Origin: an uncultured Clostridia bacterium
GTDB taxonomy: Bacteria > Bacillota > Clostridia > Oscillospirales > Acutalibacteraceae
DNA: 64,000 nt
NCBI GenBank assembly: GCA_937898625.1
Contig: CALEJF010000035.1
Coordinates: forward strand, 1 to 64,000
Direction of reading: 5' to 3'
Of the stretch, positions 45,473-54,330 are shown one piece after another. The notes under the pieces are model-generated. The model had not been told where the DNA came from. It did not search any database and saw nothing but the letters and a program-made list of their open reading frames with translations. The translations under genes were made by a program, and so were the position numbers. Every line of letters begins with the position of its first letter. The first letter of the stretch is position 1.

Positions 45473-45474
45473 AA

Positions 45475-46407
45475 TTACTCTCCTATAATAATTCCTTTTT
45501 CAATTTTATGTCCTCGTAAAAAACTTGCTGTGTCTGTCTTTCGTTTGCCTTCAGCCTGAATTTCAAGAATTTCAATAGAATTTCCATCCCCACATATGCA
45601 AATTAGTCTGTTATTATTATCTACAATTTCTCCGGCTTTTCCAATAAACTTTTCTGTTAATAATTGGGAAGAGTGAATTTTGAATTTTTTTCCTGAAATT
45701 ATTGTTGTAGCAACAGGCCACGGTGACAACCCACGAATTTGATTATGAACTTCTTGTGCAGATTTGTTAAAATCAATCGGACACAGCTCTTTTGATAACA
45801 TTGAAGCATAATTTGAAAGGTTATCGTCTTGTTTTTGTGGCTTTAAATTACCGTTTTTGAGTTCTTCAATTGTTTCTATTAATACCTCTGCACCTAAAAC
45901 AGAAAGAATGTCATGCAATTCCCCTGCATTCATATTTTCAGTAATTATTACTTCTTTTTTTAAAAGCATATCGCCAGTGTCAAGTCCTACATCCATTTGC
46001 ATTGATGTTACTCCTGTTTCTTTTTCACCATTGATAATACTCCACTGAATAGGTGCGGCACCACGAAGTTTTGGTAATAAAGAAGCATGAATATTGATGC
46101 ATCCATATTTAACACTTTCAAGGATTTCTTTTGGAAGAATTTTACCAAAAGCAACAACAATAATTAACTCAGCATTAAGCGATTTTATTATCTCTAACGC
46201 TGTACCATCCCTCATTGATTGGGGTTGAAAAACTGGTATATTATTTTCAGCCGCACATACTTTAACTGGTGGTGGCGTTAATTCATATCCTCTGCCTTTT
46301 GGTTTATCAGGTTGGGTAAATACACCAACAACCTCATCTTCACTATTAATTAATGCTTGTAAACATGGTACTGAAAAATCAGGCGTACCCATAAAAATTA
46401 TTCTCAT
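45475..46407 (-). CDS. fmt: Methionyl-tRNA formyltransferase
   Basis: Formylates initiator Met-tRNA. The 310 residues open with RIIFMGTPDFSVPCLQAL, have the formyl-folate site INIHASLLPKLRGAAPIQWSI (shown as INIHASLLPK and RGAAPIQWS, about 105-125) with catalytic Asn/His, GVTSMQMDVGLDTGDML, and a C-terminal OB-like tRNA-binding domain from about 205. ATG 46407 is 4 bp after the def stop, with AAGGA inside def; the longer frame overlaps def and is rejected. Confidence 0.97.
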   Translation of the reverse strand: MRIIFMGTPDFSVPCLQALINSEDEVVGVFTQPDKPKGRGYELTPPPVKVCAAENNIPVFQPQSMRDGTALEIIKSLNAELIIVVAFGKILPKEILESVKYGCINIHASLLPKLRGAAPIQWSIINGEKETGVTSMQMDVGLDTGDMLLKKEVIITENMNAGELHDILSVLGAEVLIETIEELKNGNLKPQKQDDNLSNYASMLSKELCPIDFNKSAQEVHNQIRGLSPWPVATTIISGKKFKIHSSQLLTEKFIGKAGEIVDNNNRLICICGDGNSIEILEIQAEGKRKTDTASFLRGHKIEKGIIIGE

Positions 46408-46411
46408 AAAA

Positions 46412-46882
46412 TCAATCCTTGCTGTACTTATCAATTTCTTCCTGTGAACAAAGTTTATCTATATACAATGTCCCGTCAAGGTGGTCAATTTCGTGACAAA
46501 ATGCTCTTGCTTTTAATTCAGTTCCTTTATACACACACCAATTGCCATTTCTGTTCTGTGCCTTTACTTTTACAGTCATAGGTCTTATGGTATAACCTGA
46601 TTTTCCCGGTAGTGAAAGACATCCCTCAACCCCAAACTGTTCTCCATCAATTTCTATGATTTCAGGGTTGATAAGTTCTATAAGACCATCACCAACATCA
46701 ACAATAACAACTCTTTTTAATATACCAACCTGAACAGCAGCAAGACCTACACCCTCTGCCTGATACATTGTGTCTTTCATATCATCGAGTAGTTGCCATA
46801 ATTTCTCATCAAATTTATCAACAACTCTGCTTTTTTTTCTTAAAATTGGGTCATCATCTGTTCTAATATTTCTAATAGCCAT
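46412..46882 (-). CDS. def: Peptide deformylase
   Basis: Removes the formyl group from new proteins. The 156 residues show motif 1 GVGLAAVQVG (about 42; Val in place of the common Pro), motif 2 VEGCLSLPG (Cys metal ligand, about 88) and motif 3 CHEIDHLDGTLY (HExxH, about 130). ATG start with AAGGAG. def-fmt pairing is the normal functional unit, with priA upstream. Confidence 0.97.
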   Translation of the reverse strand: MAIRNIRTDDDPILRKKSRVVDKFDEKLWQLLDDMKDTMYQAEGVGLAAVQVGILKRVVIVDVGDGLIELINPEIIEIDGEQFGVEGCLSLPGKSGYTIRPMTVKVKAQNRNGNWCVYKGTELKARAFCHEIDHLDGTLYIDKLCSQEEIDKYSKD

Positions 46883-46893
46883 TTTAAAACTCC

Positions 46894-49341
46894 TTATAAA
46901 ATACTTTCAGGATTTATATCCGCGTAGATACTGACATTGTTATATTTTTTTTCTTTAGCAAAATACATTAGTAATTCACTAATCATATTCCTGAATTCCG
47001 TTGAATTTTTGCATTTAATTATTATTCTTTCACGATATTTACCTCCAAGTTTTGAAACTCTTGGAGTAACAGGACCTAAAACAATAATATTTATATCCTT
47101 ATATTTACTGGAATGTACTGATTTCAATTGATTTAAAAAATCAGCAGATACTCTTTTTATTGTGTATTCAGCATCGGAAGTAAACCCGATAACACATATA
47201 TCGCAGAATGGTGGATAAATCATTGCTTTACGCATTGGTAATTCGATATTATAAAATGATTCATAATCCTGCTCTTTTGCCATAGTAACAATTTCACTAT
47301 CGGGAAAAGATGTTTGTATATAAGCTTTTCCCGGGGATTGACCTCTACCACTTCGTCCAACAACCTGTGTTATCAAGTCAAACGCTCTTTCGCCACTTTT
47401 ATAGTCATCATTATAAAGCATCTGGTCAATGTTTAAAACACCTACAAGTGTTACATTTGGAAAATCAAGACCTTTCGCAACCATTTGTGTTCCTACAAGA
47501 ATATCGTAATCACCTTTTCCAAAACTATTAAAGTTTTTTTCAAAGGAATAGCGTGAAGATGTCGTATCAGTATCCATACGCAATATTTTAGCATCAGGGA
47601 CTATAATTTGAAGCTCTTCTTCTAACTTTTGAGTACCAAAACCACTAAACTTGACAGTTTCATTATTGCAATTGTTACATTTATTTGAAAAAGGAACTGA
47701 ATAGCCACAATAATGACACATCAATCGTCCATTTTTGATGTGATATGTCAATGAAATACTACAATTTGGACAAGTAGAAACTGTACCACATTCAGTGCAT
47801 TGTGCATAAGTATTATATCCTCGTCTGTTAAGCAATAAAATAGACTGTTTACCAATTGCGAAGTTTTCTTTAAGTTCCTCTGCAAGTTGCTTACTTATAT
47901 TCTCTAGGACCATATCACTCTGATAAATTGTATTTATGGTCTGAACATCAGGTAAAACTGCATTACCATATCTATTTTCAAGCTTAAAAAGAGAGTACAA
48001 CCCATTCTTAGCCTTTGTAAATGTATCAATTGACGGTGTTGCAGAAGATAATACTAAAAGACCTTTATGACAACCCACACGATAACGGGCAACATCCTTT
48101 GCATTGTATCTTGGTGACATTTCAGATTTATATGTATGTTCCTGCTCTTCATCAATGATAATAAGTCCTATCTCATCTAAAGGTGCAAAAACTGCAGAGC
48201 GAGTGCCTATTGCAATTTGAGCCTCGCCTTTTTTTATTCTTTTCCATTCATCAAGCCGTTGACCAAGAGAAAGAGCGCTGTGAAAAACCGCAACTTTATC
48301 TCCATATCTCCCATAAAAAAGGGATAACATTTGTGGAGTAAGTGATATTTCAGGAATCATAACAATAATTCCCTTCTTGGTTTTCAATGCGTCGTCAATA
48401 AGTTTAAGATAAACCTGTGTTTTACCACTACCTGTAATGCCAAATAAAAGGGCACCATTTGGCTTATCATCATTATATAAATTAAGTAAACCTTTATATG
48501 CCTCTGTTTGCTCATCAGAAAGTTTAATATCAGTTTGCATACAACTTCCGTCATAATCATATGGTTTACGAAAAATTTCATCTTCAAACGTTCTGATAAT
48601 CCCTTTATTTTCAAGGGCAGATACTACCGCAGAAGAAAAACCTGTAAAATAGCAGAGTTCTTTTATTGAAACAATACCAACATCCGATAATATTCTAACT
48701 ACTTCCTGCTGTTTTTTTGTTAAATTATCGATTTCAGCACTATCTGGCGAAATTATTAATTCCACCATTTTAACAGTCGCGTCATTGATTTTTCGCTGTG
48801 TATCAATATTCTTTAAAAGAATTCCTTTTTCAACCATCTTATTAAGAATAGAATTACTTTTAAGACTACATGATGAAACTATTATTTCACTCTTAGTAAA
48901 ATTTCTCTTGTTATTAAGGAGATTATAGACCTTTTCTTCGTTCTCATCAGATAACTCGCCTTTAAAATCAGGATTAATTGCATAAAATTCACTAACTGAC
49001 ATAAGCAAACCATGGGGTAAAAAAAGTTTGCAGGCATCAAAATATGTACAAAAACAATTATCATGTATATAATTTGAGGTTTTTAACATTTCCCTTGTTA
49101 AAAGTGGTTTTTCATCGAGGACAGAATCAATTCTTTTAAGCTTTTTTGTAAAATCAACTGATTCATTCACACTAAAAACAATACCAATTCTCTTTTTTGA
49201 TGCATTTCCAAATGGAACTAATACTCTTTTTCCGGGATTAACATCTGAACATAAAAAATCGGGTACAGAATATTCAAATAACATATCAAAGGAATATGCT
49301 GTATTCTCAACAGCAACCTTTGCAACAGTTAAACTACTCAT
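46894..49341 (-). CDS. priA: Primosomal protein N' (replication restart helicase)
   Basis: DEXH helicase that reloads the replisome at stalled forks. The 815 residues have an N-terminal 3'-DNA-binding domain (about 1-105), a winged-helix part, helicase motifs GITGSGKTQVYLKL (I, about 300), IIIDEEQEHTYKSE (DEEQ/H box), SATPSIDT, the zinc-binding cysteines CTECGTVSTCPNCS and CHYCGYSVPFSNKCNNC, and VVGRSGRGQ (VI). ATG with AGGGGG upstream. Conserved position between rpoZ and def. Confidence 0.97.
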   Translation of the reverse strand: MSSLTVAKVAVENTAYSFDMLFEYSVPDFLCSDVNPGKRVLVPFGNASKKRIGIVFSVNESVDFTKKLKRIDSVLDEKPLLTREMLKTSNYIHDNCFCTYFDACKLFLPHGLLMSVSEFYAINPDFKGELSDENEEKVYNLLNNKRNFTKSEIIVSSCSLKSNSILNKMVEKGILLKNIDTQRKINDATVKMVELIISPDSAEIDNLTKKQQEVVRILSDVGIVSIKELCYFTGFSSAVVSALENKGIIRTFEDEIFRKPYDYDGSCMQTDIKLSDEQTEAYKGLLNLYNDDKPNGALLFGITGSGKTQVYLKLIDDALKTKKGIIVMIPEISLTPQMLSLFYGRYGDKVAVFHSALSLGQRLDEWKRIKKGEAQIAIGTRSAVFAPLDEIGLIIIDEEQEHTYKSEMSPRYNAKDVARYRVGCHKGLLVLSSATPSIDTFTKAKNGLYSLFKLENRYGNAVLPDVQTINTIYQSDMVLENISKQLAEELKENFAIGKQSILLLNRRGYNTYAQCTECGTVSTCPNCSISLTYHIKNGRLMCHYCGYSVPFSNKCNNCNNETVKFSGFGTQKLEEELQIIVPDAKILRMDTDTTSSRYSFEKNFNSFGKGDYDILVGTQMVAKGLDFPNVTLVGVLNIDQMLYNDDYKSGERAFDLITQVVGRSGRGQSPGKAYIQTSFPDSEIVTMAKEQDYESFYNIELPMRKAMIYPPFCDICVIGFTSDAEYTIKRVSADFLNQLKSVHSSKYKDINIIVLGPVTPRVSKLGGKYRERIIIKCKNSTEFRNMISELLMYFAKEKKYNNVSIYADINPESIL

Positions 49342-49380
49342 ACTCTGCCCCCTCTCTTTTATTCTGTTAAGTTGTTTGAA

Positions 49381-49590
49381 TTAAAAATTCTTAAGTTCCT
49401 CTGATTCTACAACCTCAAGTTTTCCGTTAATAATTTCATCTAAAGCAATACTAACAGGTTTTTCATTAAGAATTTCTCCGTTCTCCTGTGCTTCTGATGA
49501 AATTTCTCTTGCTCTTTTAGCAACTGCTGTTACAAGTGAATAACGGCTTTTGTTGTTTGCAAGTGCGTTTCTTAAATCTGGATTAAACAT
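49381..49590 (-). CDS. rpoZ: RNA polymerase omega subunit
   Basis: A 69-residue omega subunit that helps assemble RNA polymerase. Family marks are NKSRYSLVTAVAKRAREI (about 14-31) and the KPVSIALDEIINGKLEV stretch. ATG with TGAGGT upstream. It lies 28 bp after gmk and 39 bp before priA, the standard clostridial order. Confidence 0.94.
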   Translation of the reverse strand: MFNPDLRNALANNKSRYSLVTAVAKRAREISSEAQENGEILNEKPVSIALDEIINGKLEVVESEELKNF

Positions 49591-49618
49591 AAATTTATTA
49601 CCTCACTAATATTATTTT

Positions 49619-50188
49619 TTATTTTAATTTCAAAGCATTGACGATTGCTATAACATTGTCAGATGCACTTTCTAAATCATCGTTGATTACAACATAATCA
49701 TAGTCCGTGCTATGCTTTACTTCTTCCCTTGCAATCTCAAGTCTTTTACGGATATCTTCCTCATCTTCTGTACCTCTTGAACGAAGACGATTTTCAAGCT
49801 CATCCATTGACGGTGGCAGAACAAAAATTCCAACTGAATCAGGATATAATTCCTTAATTTTAGATGCGCCCTGAACTTCAATTTTAAGAATAACTGTTCT
49901 GCCTTCATCCAACCATTTATCAATAGGGGCTTTTGGTGTTCCGTAAAAATTAGAACCGTATTGAGCAAATTCTAGCACCTGACCATTGTTAATCATTTCA
50001 TTAAATTTATCAGTAGAAATAAAATAATAGTCTTTACCATCTGTTTCATTGTCACGAATTTCTCTCGTTGTTAAAGAAATTGATTTTTGCAAGTTCTTAT
50101 CCTTATTAAGAACTATATCAAGAACTGTGTCCTTTCCTACTCCCGATGGGCCTGAAAAAAGAACAAGTTTACCAATTCTATTCCCCAT
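49619..50188 (-). CDS. gmk: Guanylate kinase
   Basis: Phosphorylates GMP to GDP. The 189 residues have the P-loop FSGPSGVGKDTVLD (about 10-23), the GMP-binding STTREIRDNETDGKDYYF region (TTREIRDNE about 40), VILKIEVQGASKIK (about 96) and the LRSRGTEDEEDIRKRL lid (about 133). ATG overlaps the remA stop by 11 bp with GAGGGT upstream, so translation is coupled. Confidence 0.97.
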   Translation of the reverse strand: MGNRIGKLVLFSGPSGVGKDTVLDIVLNKDKNLQKSISLTTREIRDNETDGKDYYFISTDKFNEMINNGQVLEFAQYGSNFYGTPKAPIDKWLDEGRTVILKIEVQGASKIKELYPDSVGIFVLPPSMDELENRLRSRGTEDEEDIRKRLEIAREEVKHSTDYDYVVINDDLESASDNVIAIVNALKLK

Positions 50189-50444
50189 AAGCTGTACCCT
50201 CTGTTACATCAATGTTTTCCATTCTATTAAGAATCGTTTCTGCTTTGAGATATGTAGAAACCACATGGTCGCTGTCCATAATCAAAACTGCTTGTGTTTT
50301 TCTACCTTGTGTGGCATCAATTAACATTCGTTTTTCTTTTGCTTCCGAAATAATTCTTTTTATTGGTGCAGAGTCTGTTGAAACAATAGCAATAACTCTG
50401 TCAGCATTAACTGCATTACCAAATCCAACATTGATTAATTTCAT
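50178..50444 (-). CDS. remA: RemA-like regulatory protein (DUF370)
   Basis: An 88-residue protein with the RemA/DUF370 start INVGFGNAVNADRVIAI and the strand-loop DATQGRKTQAVLIMDS. In B. subtilis RemA is a DNA-binding ring that activates matrix and osmoprotection genes; in other species the role is unproven. The yicC-remA-gmk-rpoZ order is conserved in Firmicutes, which supports the call. Overlaps gmk by 11 bp; starts 9 bp after yicC ends. Confidence 0.93.
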   Translation of the reverse strand: MKLINVGFGNAVNADRVIAIVSTDSAPIKRIISEAKEKRMLIDATQGRKTQAVLIMDSDHVVSTYLKAETILNRMENIDVTEGTAYGE

Positions 50445-50453
50445 TAAAATACC

Positions 50454-51338
50454 TCATTCAATATTTTGAATCTGTTCCCTGATTTTCTCAATTTCAGCTT
50501 TAATATCAATAACATTTCTTGCTATTGTAACATCCTGTGCTTTTGAACCTATGGTATTTGCTTCGCGGTTCATTTCCTGAACAAGGAAATCAGTTTTTCT
50601 ACCAACTGCATCATCACTGTCAAGAAACTGTCTTAACTGGTCAATGTGACTTCTCAATCTTACTGTTTCTTCAGCAACAGCAACCTTGTCGGCAAAAATT
50701 GCACATTCAGTAAGTAATCTCTGCTCATCAACCTGAACATCGGATAAAAATTCATTAATTCTTGCAAGTAATTTATCATTATATTCTTTCACAGTTTCAG
50801 GTGAACGCTGTTCAATTATTGAAACTTTTTCAAGTATTAAATCAGCACGAGAAAGAACATCATTTTTAAGCTTTTCGCCCTCAGTTTCACGCATAAGAAT
50901 AAACTTATCAACTGCGCTTGAAGTAACCTCTTTTACTGCATTCCAAATCTTTTCTTCGTCCGCTTCTTTTTTGTGAGTTGTGAAAATATCATTATATCTT
51001 GCAAGGGATGACATAGCCAAATCATCTCTTAAATTGAGTTCATTTCTCTCTGCAAGTTGTTTTAAAGCATTAAGATATGATTCAGCTAAAGAATGATTTA
51101 CTAAAATTTCAACATCATCATCCTCAAGGTTTTCTACTGAAACATAGCATTCAACTTTACCACGGGAAACGCGTGAGCCAACATAAGATTTTAATTTCTC
51201 TTCAAGAAATCCATAACTTCTTGGTACGCGTGAGTTGAACTCAAAATACCTGTGATTAACACTTTTGATTTCAACAGTTATACTCATTGTTTCGACAACA
51301 GCCTGTGCTCTGCCGTAACCTGTCATACTTCTAATCAT
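50454..51338 (-). CDS. yicC: YicC/YloC-family endoribonuclease
   Basis: A 294-residue protein with the N-terminal signature RSMTGYGRAQ (2-11), EIKSVNHRYFEFNSRVP (about 25-41), and the C-terminal DUF1732 part with FLVQEMNREANTIGSKAQD (FLVQEMNREANTIG about 248) and paired acidic residues. Members cut single-stranded RNA. A predicted coiled middle (about 130-220). ATG with GAGTGATA upstream. Head of the long gmk-priA-prkC gene run. Confidence 0.94.
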   Translation of the reverse strand: MIRSMTGYGRAQAVVETMSITVEIKSVNHRYFEFNSRVPRSYGFLEEKLKSYVGSRVSRGKVECYVSVENLEDDDVEILVNHSLAESYLNALKQLAERNELNLRDDLAMSSLARYNDIFTTHKKEADEEKIWNAVKEVTSSAVDKFILMRETEGEKLKNDVLSRADLILEKVSIIEQRSPETVKEYNDKLLARINEFLSDVQVDEQRLLTECAIFADKVAVAEETVRLRSHIDQLRQFLDSDDAVGRKTDFLVQEMNREANTIGSKAQDVTIARNVIDIKAEIEKIREQIQNIE

Positions 51339-51357
51339 TATATCACTCCAAACGAGT

Positions 51358-51732
51358 TTATTTACAGCAACTGCCCTTTAAAAGCGAGGGAATATCACCA
51401 CTATAAACACCATCGTTATTTTCAAATCCAAGATGTAATAAAACATCTGAGATTTCATTAATTGTACAATATGCCATATAGGCATTTCTGTTTGCGCAAA
51501 AATTCAACGCCGAACGCAAAAAACCTTCAACTAATAATTTATCTGAGAAATCACATTCAATAATTTCAACCGTACATTTATATCCAGCAATTGACATAAG
51601 ACATTTACCGACATAGTTTTGCTCTTCATCAACACCGATATATGCACCGTAAACAATGTCTGTACAGTAATTATAATTATGAAATTTTTGCTTTATAGCA
51701 TCAAATTCTTTTATAGGTTTATAAAATATCAT
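51358..51732 (-). CDS. Small unknown protein, GNAT-like
   Basis: A 124-residue protein not recognised by name. The middle (GKCLMSIAGYKCTVEII, LLVEGFLRSALNFCANRNAY) and the LGFENNDGVYSG end look like a reduced GNAT acetyltransferase core: beta strand, helix, then an LGF segment. The usual acetyl-CoA loop RxxGxG is not seen, so catalysis is doubtful. It ends with a Cys-Cys pair (GSCCK). Its ATG overlaps the rluB stop by one base, so it is translated with rluB; yicC begins 20 bp beyond. Confidence 0.55.
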   Translation of the reverse strand: MIFYKPIKEFDAIKQKFHNYNYCTDIVYGAYIGVDEEQNYVGKCLMSIAGYKCTVEIIECDFSDKLLVEGFLRSALNFCANRNAYMAYCTINEISDVLLHLGFENNDGVYSGDIPSLLKGSCCK

Positions 51733-52478
51733 TATTTCAAATTCTTTCTGTCAAGGGATGCTGCAACTGTAAGCTTATGAACTTCTTCATCTGTAAGATT
51801 ACGCCAGTCACCTGGTTTTAACATACCTAATTTTACAGAGCCTATCTGAGTACGCTTTAATCTTGCAACTTCAAGTCCTAAAGTTTCACACATTTTACGG
51901 ATTTGTCTGTTTCTACCCTCATAAATGATGATTTCTAAAACAACTCTTCCTTCTTTTTTCTCTATAACACGAACCTCAGACGGCATAGTCATTCTACCGT
52001 CAATTTCAATACCTGTTGTAAGGGCTGTAATTTGTTCCTCTGTAATTGTTGGTCTTACTGTAACACGATATGTTTTCGGGACATGATGTGTTGGATGAGT
52101 CAGGGCATTGGCAAATTCACCATCATCTGTCAGCAAAAGCAATCCTTCTGAATCACGGTCAAGTCTCCCCACGGGATAAATTCGAGTTCCAACATCTTCA
52201 ACTAACTGAGCAACACATTTTCTGCCCATTTCATCGTTAAGAGTTGTTATAAAACCACGAGGCTTATGAAGCATAATATATGTGTTTTTCTTACTTTTTC
52301 TTATTTTTTTACCTGCTACAACAACAGTATCCTGTTTAGGATTAATTTTATCACCGATTGTAGCAGGTTTTCCATTAACTTTTACTTTTCCAGCCGCAAT
52401 CATTTCTTCAGCTTTGCGTCTTGACGCCACGCCACATTCAGACAAATATTTTTGAAGTCTGATAGTATTATCTGCCAT
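51732..52478 (-). CDS. rluB: rRNA pseudouridine synthase RluB-like
   Basis: A 248-residue RsuA-family pseudouridine synthase: S4 RNA-binding domain (about 4-60; RLQKYLSECGVASRRKAEEM region) and catalytic domain with YPVGRLDRDSEGLLLLTDDG containing the active-site Asp (about 104), and EGRNRQIRKMCETLGLEV near the C-terminus. In Firmicutes this enzyme modifies 23S rRNA near position 2633 (B. subtilis numbering). Its usual neighbours scpA-scpB-DUF2953-gerW lie just upstream. Confidence 0.93.
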   Translation of the reverse strand: MADNTIRLQKYLSECGVASRRKAEEMIAAGKVKVNGKPATIGDKINPKQDTVVVAGKKIRKSKKNTYIMLHKPRGFITTLNDEMGRKCVAQLVEDVGTRIYPVGRLDRDSEGLLLLTDDGEFANALTHPTHHVPKTYRVTVRPTITEEQITALTTGIEIDGRMTMPSEVRVIEKKEGRVVLEIIIYEGRNRQIRKMCETLGLEVARLKRTQIGSVKLGMLKPGDWRNLTDEEVHKLTVAASLDRKNLK

Positions 52479-52510
52479 AGTTTCACCTTGTAATTATTTA
52501 AAATAACACA

Positions 52511-52564
52511 CAAAACCACCGTCGAGAGGGAACCCCCTCAACGCTGATTTATATAGATGGTGTT
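52511..52564 (-). terminator. Branched hairpin between gerW and rluB
   Basis: Outer stem CACCGTC/GATGGTG (52517-52523 with 52556-52562, one G-U pair) holding an inner stem GAGGG-AACC-CCCTC (52526-52539). TTTTGTGTGTTATTTT follows on the minus strand, so it probably ends or attenuates the scpA-gerW transcript before rluB. Confidence 0.6.
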
Positions 52565-52567
52565 TAA

Positions 52568-53020
52568 TTATGCGTTTTCTTCTGCTGAAACAGGAACAAC
52601 CTGGTCGTTAACACTGTTTACTGCAGTATTAAAAGCCTTATCCATTTTAGACTTATTGATAACATTTGTAACCTTATCAAACATTTCAGGTACAAGGTTT
52701 ACTGCTCTTTCAGCAACATTATCAAATGCAGTAATATGCTTAATATCAACATTACCGTAAGCATCAATAATTAAAAATGCAACCGGAAGAATAGTAACAC
52801 CGGCGCCACCGCCACCACCAAAAATATCTTTATTGTTCTTTGATGGAAAATCAGAACCACCTGATGCAAAACCATAAGTAACCTTTGAAACCGGAATAAT
52901 TGTTACTCCACCTTCAACTTTCATTGGTTCGCCAATAATTGTGTTTACATTAACAAGGTCCTTTACTTTTTCTATTGTTGATTCAAGAATTCCTGCTGCT
53001 GATGATTTATCTTTCATCAT
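52568..53020 (-). CDS. gerW: GerW/YtfJ family sporulation protein
   Basis: A 150-residue protein with the GerW pattern: N-terminal helix (TIEKVKDLVNVNTIIGEP), strand VTIIPVSKVTYGFASGG, the glycine run GGGGGAGVTILPVAFLII and a polar tail. In B. subtilis YtfJ is needed for germinant response. I take ATG 53020, because AAGGTGG lies 6 bases upstream; the first in-frame ATG (53035) has none. It overlaps the DUF2953 gene by 14 bp; the pair is usual in spore-formers. Confidence 0.88.
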   Translation of the reverse strand: MMKDKSSAAGILESTIEKVKDLVNVNTIIGEPMKVEGGVTIIPVSKVTYGFASGGSDFPSKNNKDIFGGGGGAGVTILPVAFLIIDAYGNVDIKHITAFDNVAERAVNLVPEMFDKVTNVINKSKMDKAFNTAVNSVNDQVVPVSAEENA

Positions 53021-53726
53021 TTGCACCACCTTCATTTTGATTTAAATTTTTATTTGATTTATTTTTAATTCCTTTGAGGAATTTCAATGCAACTTTAAAC
53101 AGAAGTCTAAAAACTAACACTATAACTGCGTTAATAAAGAATATTGGTCTAATATGTACTGATAAGGCAAATTCAGCACTATTCTTTATACCGATAAAAT
53201 CAGGCTCAATTTCAACATCGTATTTTTTTACTGGCAATTGAGTGCATATAAAGGACATTGCAGGAAAAATCTTTTGACACATTCTTCCATATTCCAACGC
53301 AGTTTCCGCAGCATCACAACCACCAGTAATTGTCATAAATAAGTATAACTCACGAATAACAATGTGTTTTTTAAATGAACTGAACATTTTACTAAGTGAA
53401 TATGTGGCATTATTAATTAACTGTACAACACCATCAAAGCCTTGGTTATTATAAAATGTTACAAAAATGTTTTCCTTCTTTTCTGCAGGTGTTTCATCTG
53501 ACTCGGGAACAGTTTTAGTATTATCTTCTTTTGGCTTCTTTTCTTTTTTAACCTTTTCCTTTTTAGGTTTATCACTCTTTTTAGCAGGAAGAATTGGAAT
53601 TTTTATGAATAACCAAGAAACGCTTAGTTTAAACTCTTCAAAATACTCTGCATTTATTGTAATTCTAACACTTAGAATTATAACAAAAAAAGCAATGATT
53701 CCAAGAAAAATATAAAGTCCAGTCAT
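53007..53726 (-). CDS. DUF2953 domain membrane protein
   Basis: A 239-residue protein: an N-terminal transmembrane helix (about 3-22), a highly charged Lys/Glu/Pro linker (about 50-85), then a DUF2953 domain (about 95-190) with IRELYLFMTITGGCDAAETALEYG and a hydrophobic stretch near 195-215. Found beside gerW (ytfJ) in spore-forming Firmicutes (YtfI in Bacillus), so a spore-linked role is likely but unproven. ATG with AGGAGG. Follows scpB by 34 bp. Confidence 0.85.
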   Translation of the reverse strand: MTGLYIFLGIIAFFVIILSVRITINAEYFEEFKLSVSWLFIKIPILPAKKSDKPKKEKVKKEKKPKEDNTKTVPESDETPAEKKENIFVTFYNNQGFDGVVQLINNATYSLSKMFSSFKKHIVIRELYLFMTITGGCDAAETALEYGRMCQKIFPAMSFICTQLPVKKYDVEIEPDFIGIKNSAEFALSVHIRPIFFINAVIVLVFRLLFKVALKFLKGIKNKSNKNLNQNEGGANDER

Positions 53727-53760
53727 TTAAACACCTCCTTATTATACAGTGAAAAATCAA

Positions 53761-54330
53761 TTATTCTTCAATTTGTTCAACATCAGTTTCTTTATTTCTT
53801 TCTGTTGGCTCTTCTGTGTCTTTTTCAGGGAGTTCAGGTAACTCATCAAGAGAAGAAATTGAAAAACAACGAAGAAAATCAGGTGTTGTACCATAAACTA
53901 ATGGTCTGCCCGGTAAATCGAGTCTACCCTTTTCTTCAATAAGCTTTTTCTGACAAAGTGTTGAGATAACACCACTACAATCAACACCACGAATCTGCTC
54001 AATAAAAGATTTTGTTACAGGTTGATTATACGCAATAACAGCTAAAACCTCAAATGCAGCTGATGAAAGTGGTGTATTTTTACGAAGTTCTAGTACATCT
54101 CTGATTATTTCAGCATACTCTGTTCTTGAAGATAACTGATACATATTGTCAAGTTTAAGAACACATATTCCGCTATTTCTCTCATCAAGTTTAGCTGATA
54201 AATTAAGAATTACTTGTTCACAAACATCGGGCTCAATTTCAAGAGCTTCAGCGATTCTTTCAAGTTCAATAGGCTCGCCGGATGCAAAAAGTATTGCTTC
54301 AACTGCAGCCTGCAATTTACTTGCTTTCAT
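53761..54330 (-). CDS. scpB: Segregation and condensation protein B
   Basis: Winged-helix subunit of the SMC-ScpAB condensin. The 189 residues start KASKLQAAVEAILFASG and contain two winged helices: LERIAEALEI region (about 25-80) and LAVIAYNQPVTKSFIEQIRG (about 95-115) with RGVDCSGVI; the C-terminal tail is acidic and glutamate-rich. ATG 54330 overlaps the scpA stop by one base (TGATG), with GAGGAG 8 bases upstream; an earlier GTG has no room for a ribosome site. Confidence 0.95.
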   Translation of the reverse strand: MKASKLQAAVEAILFASGEPIELERIAEALEIEPDVCEQVILNLSAKLDERNSGICVLKLDNMYQLSSRTEYAEIIRDVLELRKNTPLSSAAFEVLAVIAYNQPVTKSFIEQIRGVDCSGVISTLCQKKLIEEKGRLDLPGRPLVYGTTPDFLRCFSISSLDELPELPEKDTEEPTERNKETDVEQIEE

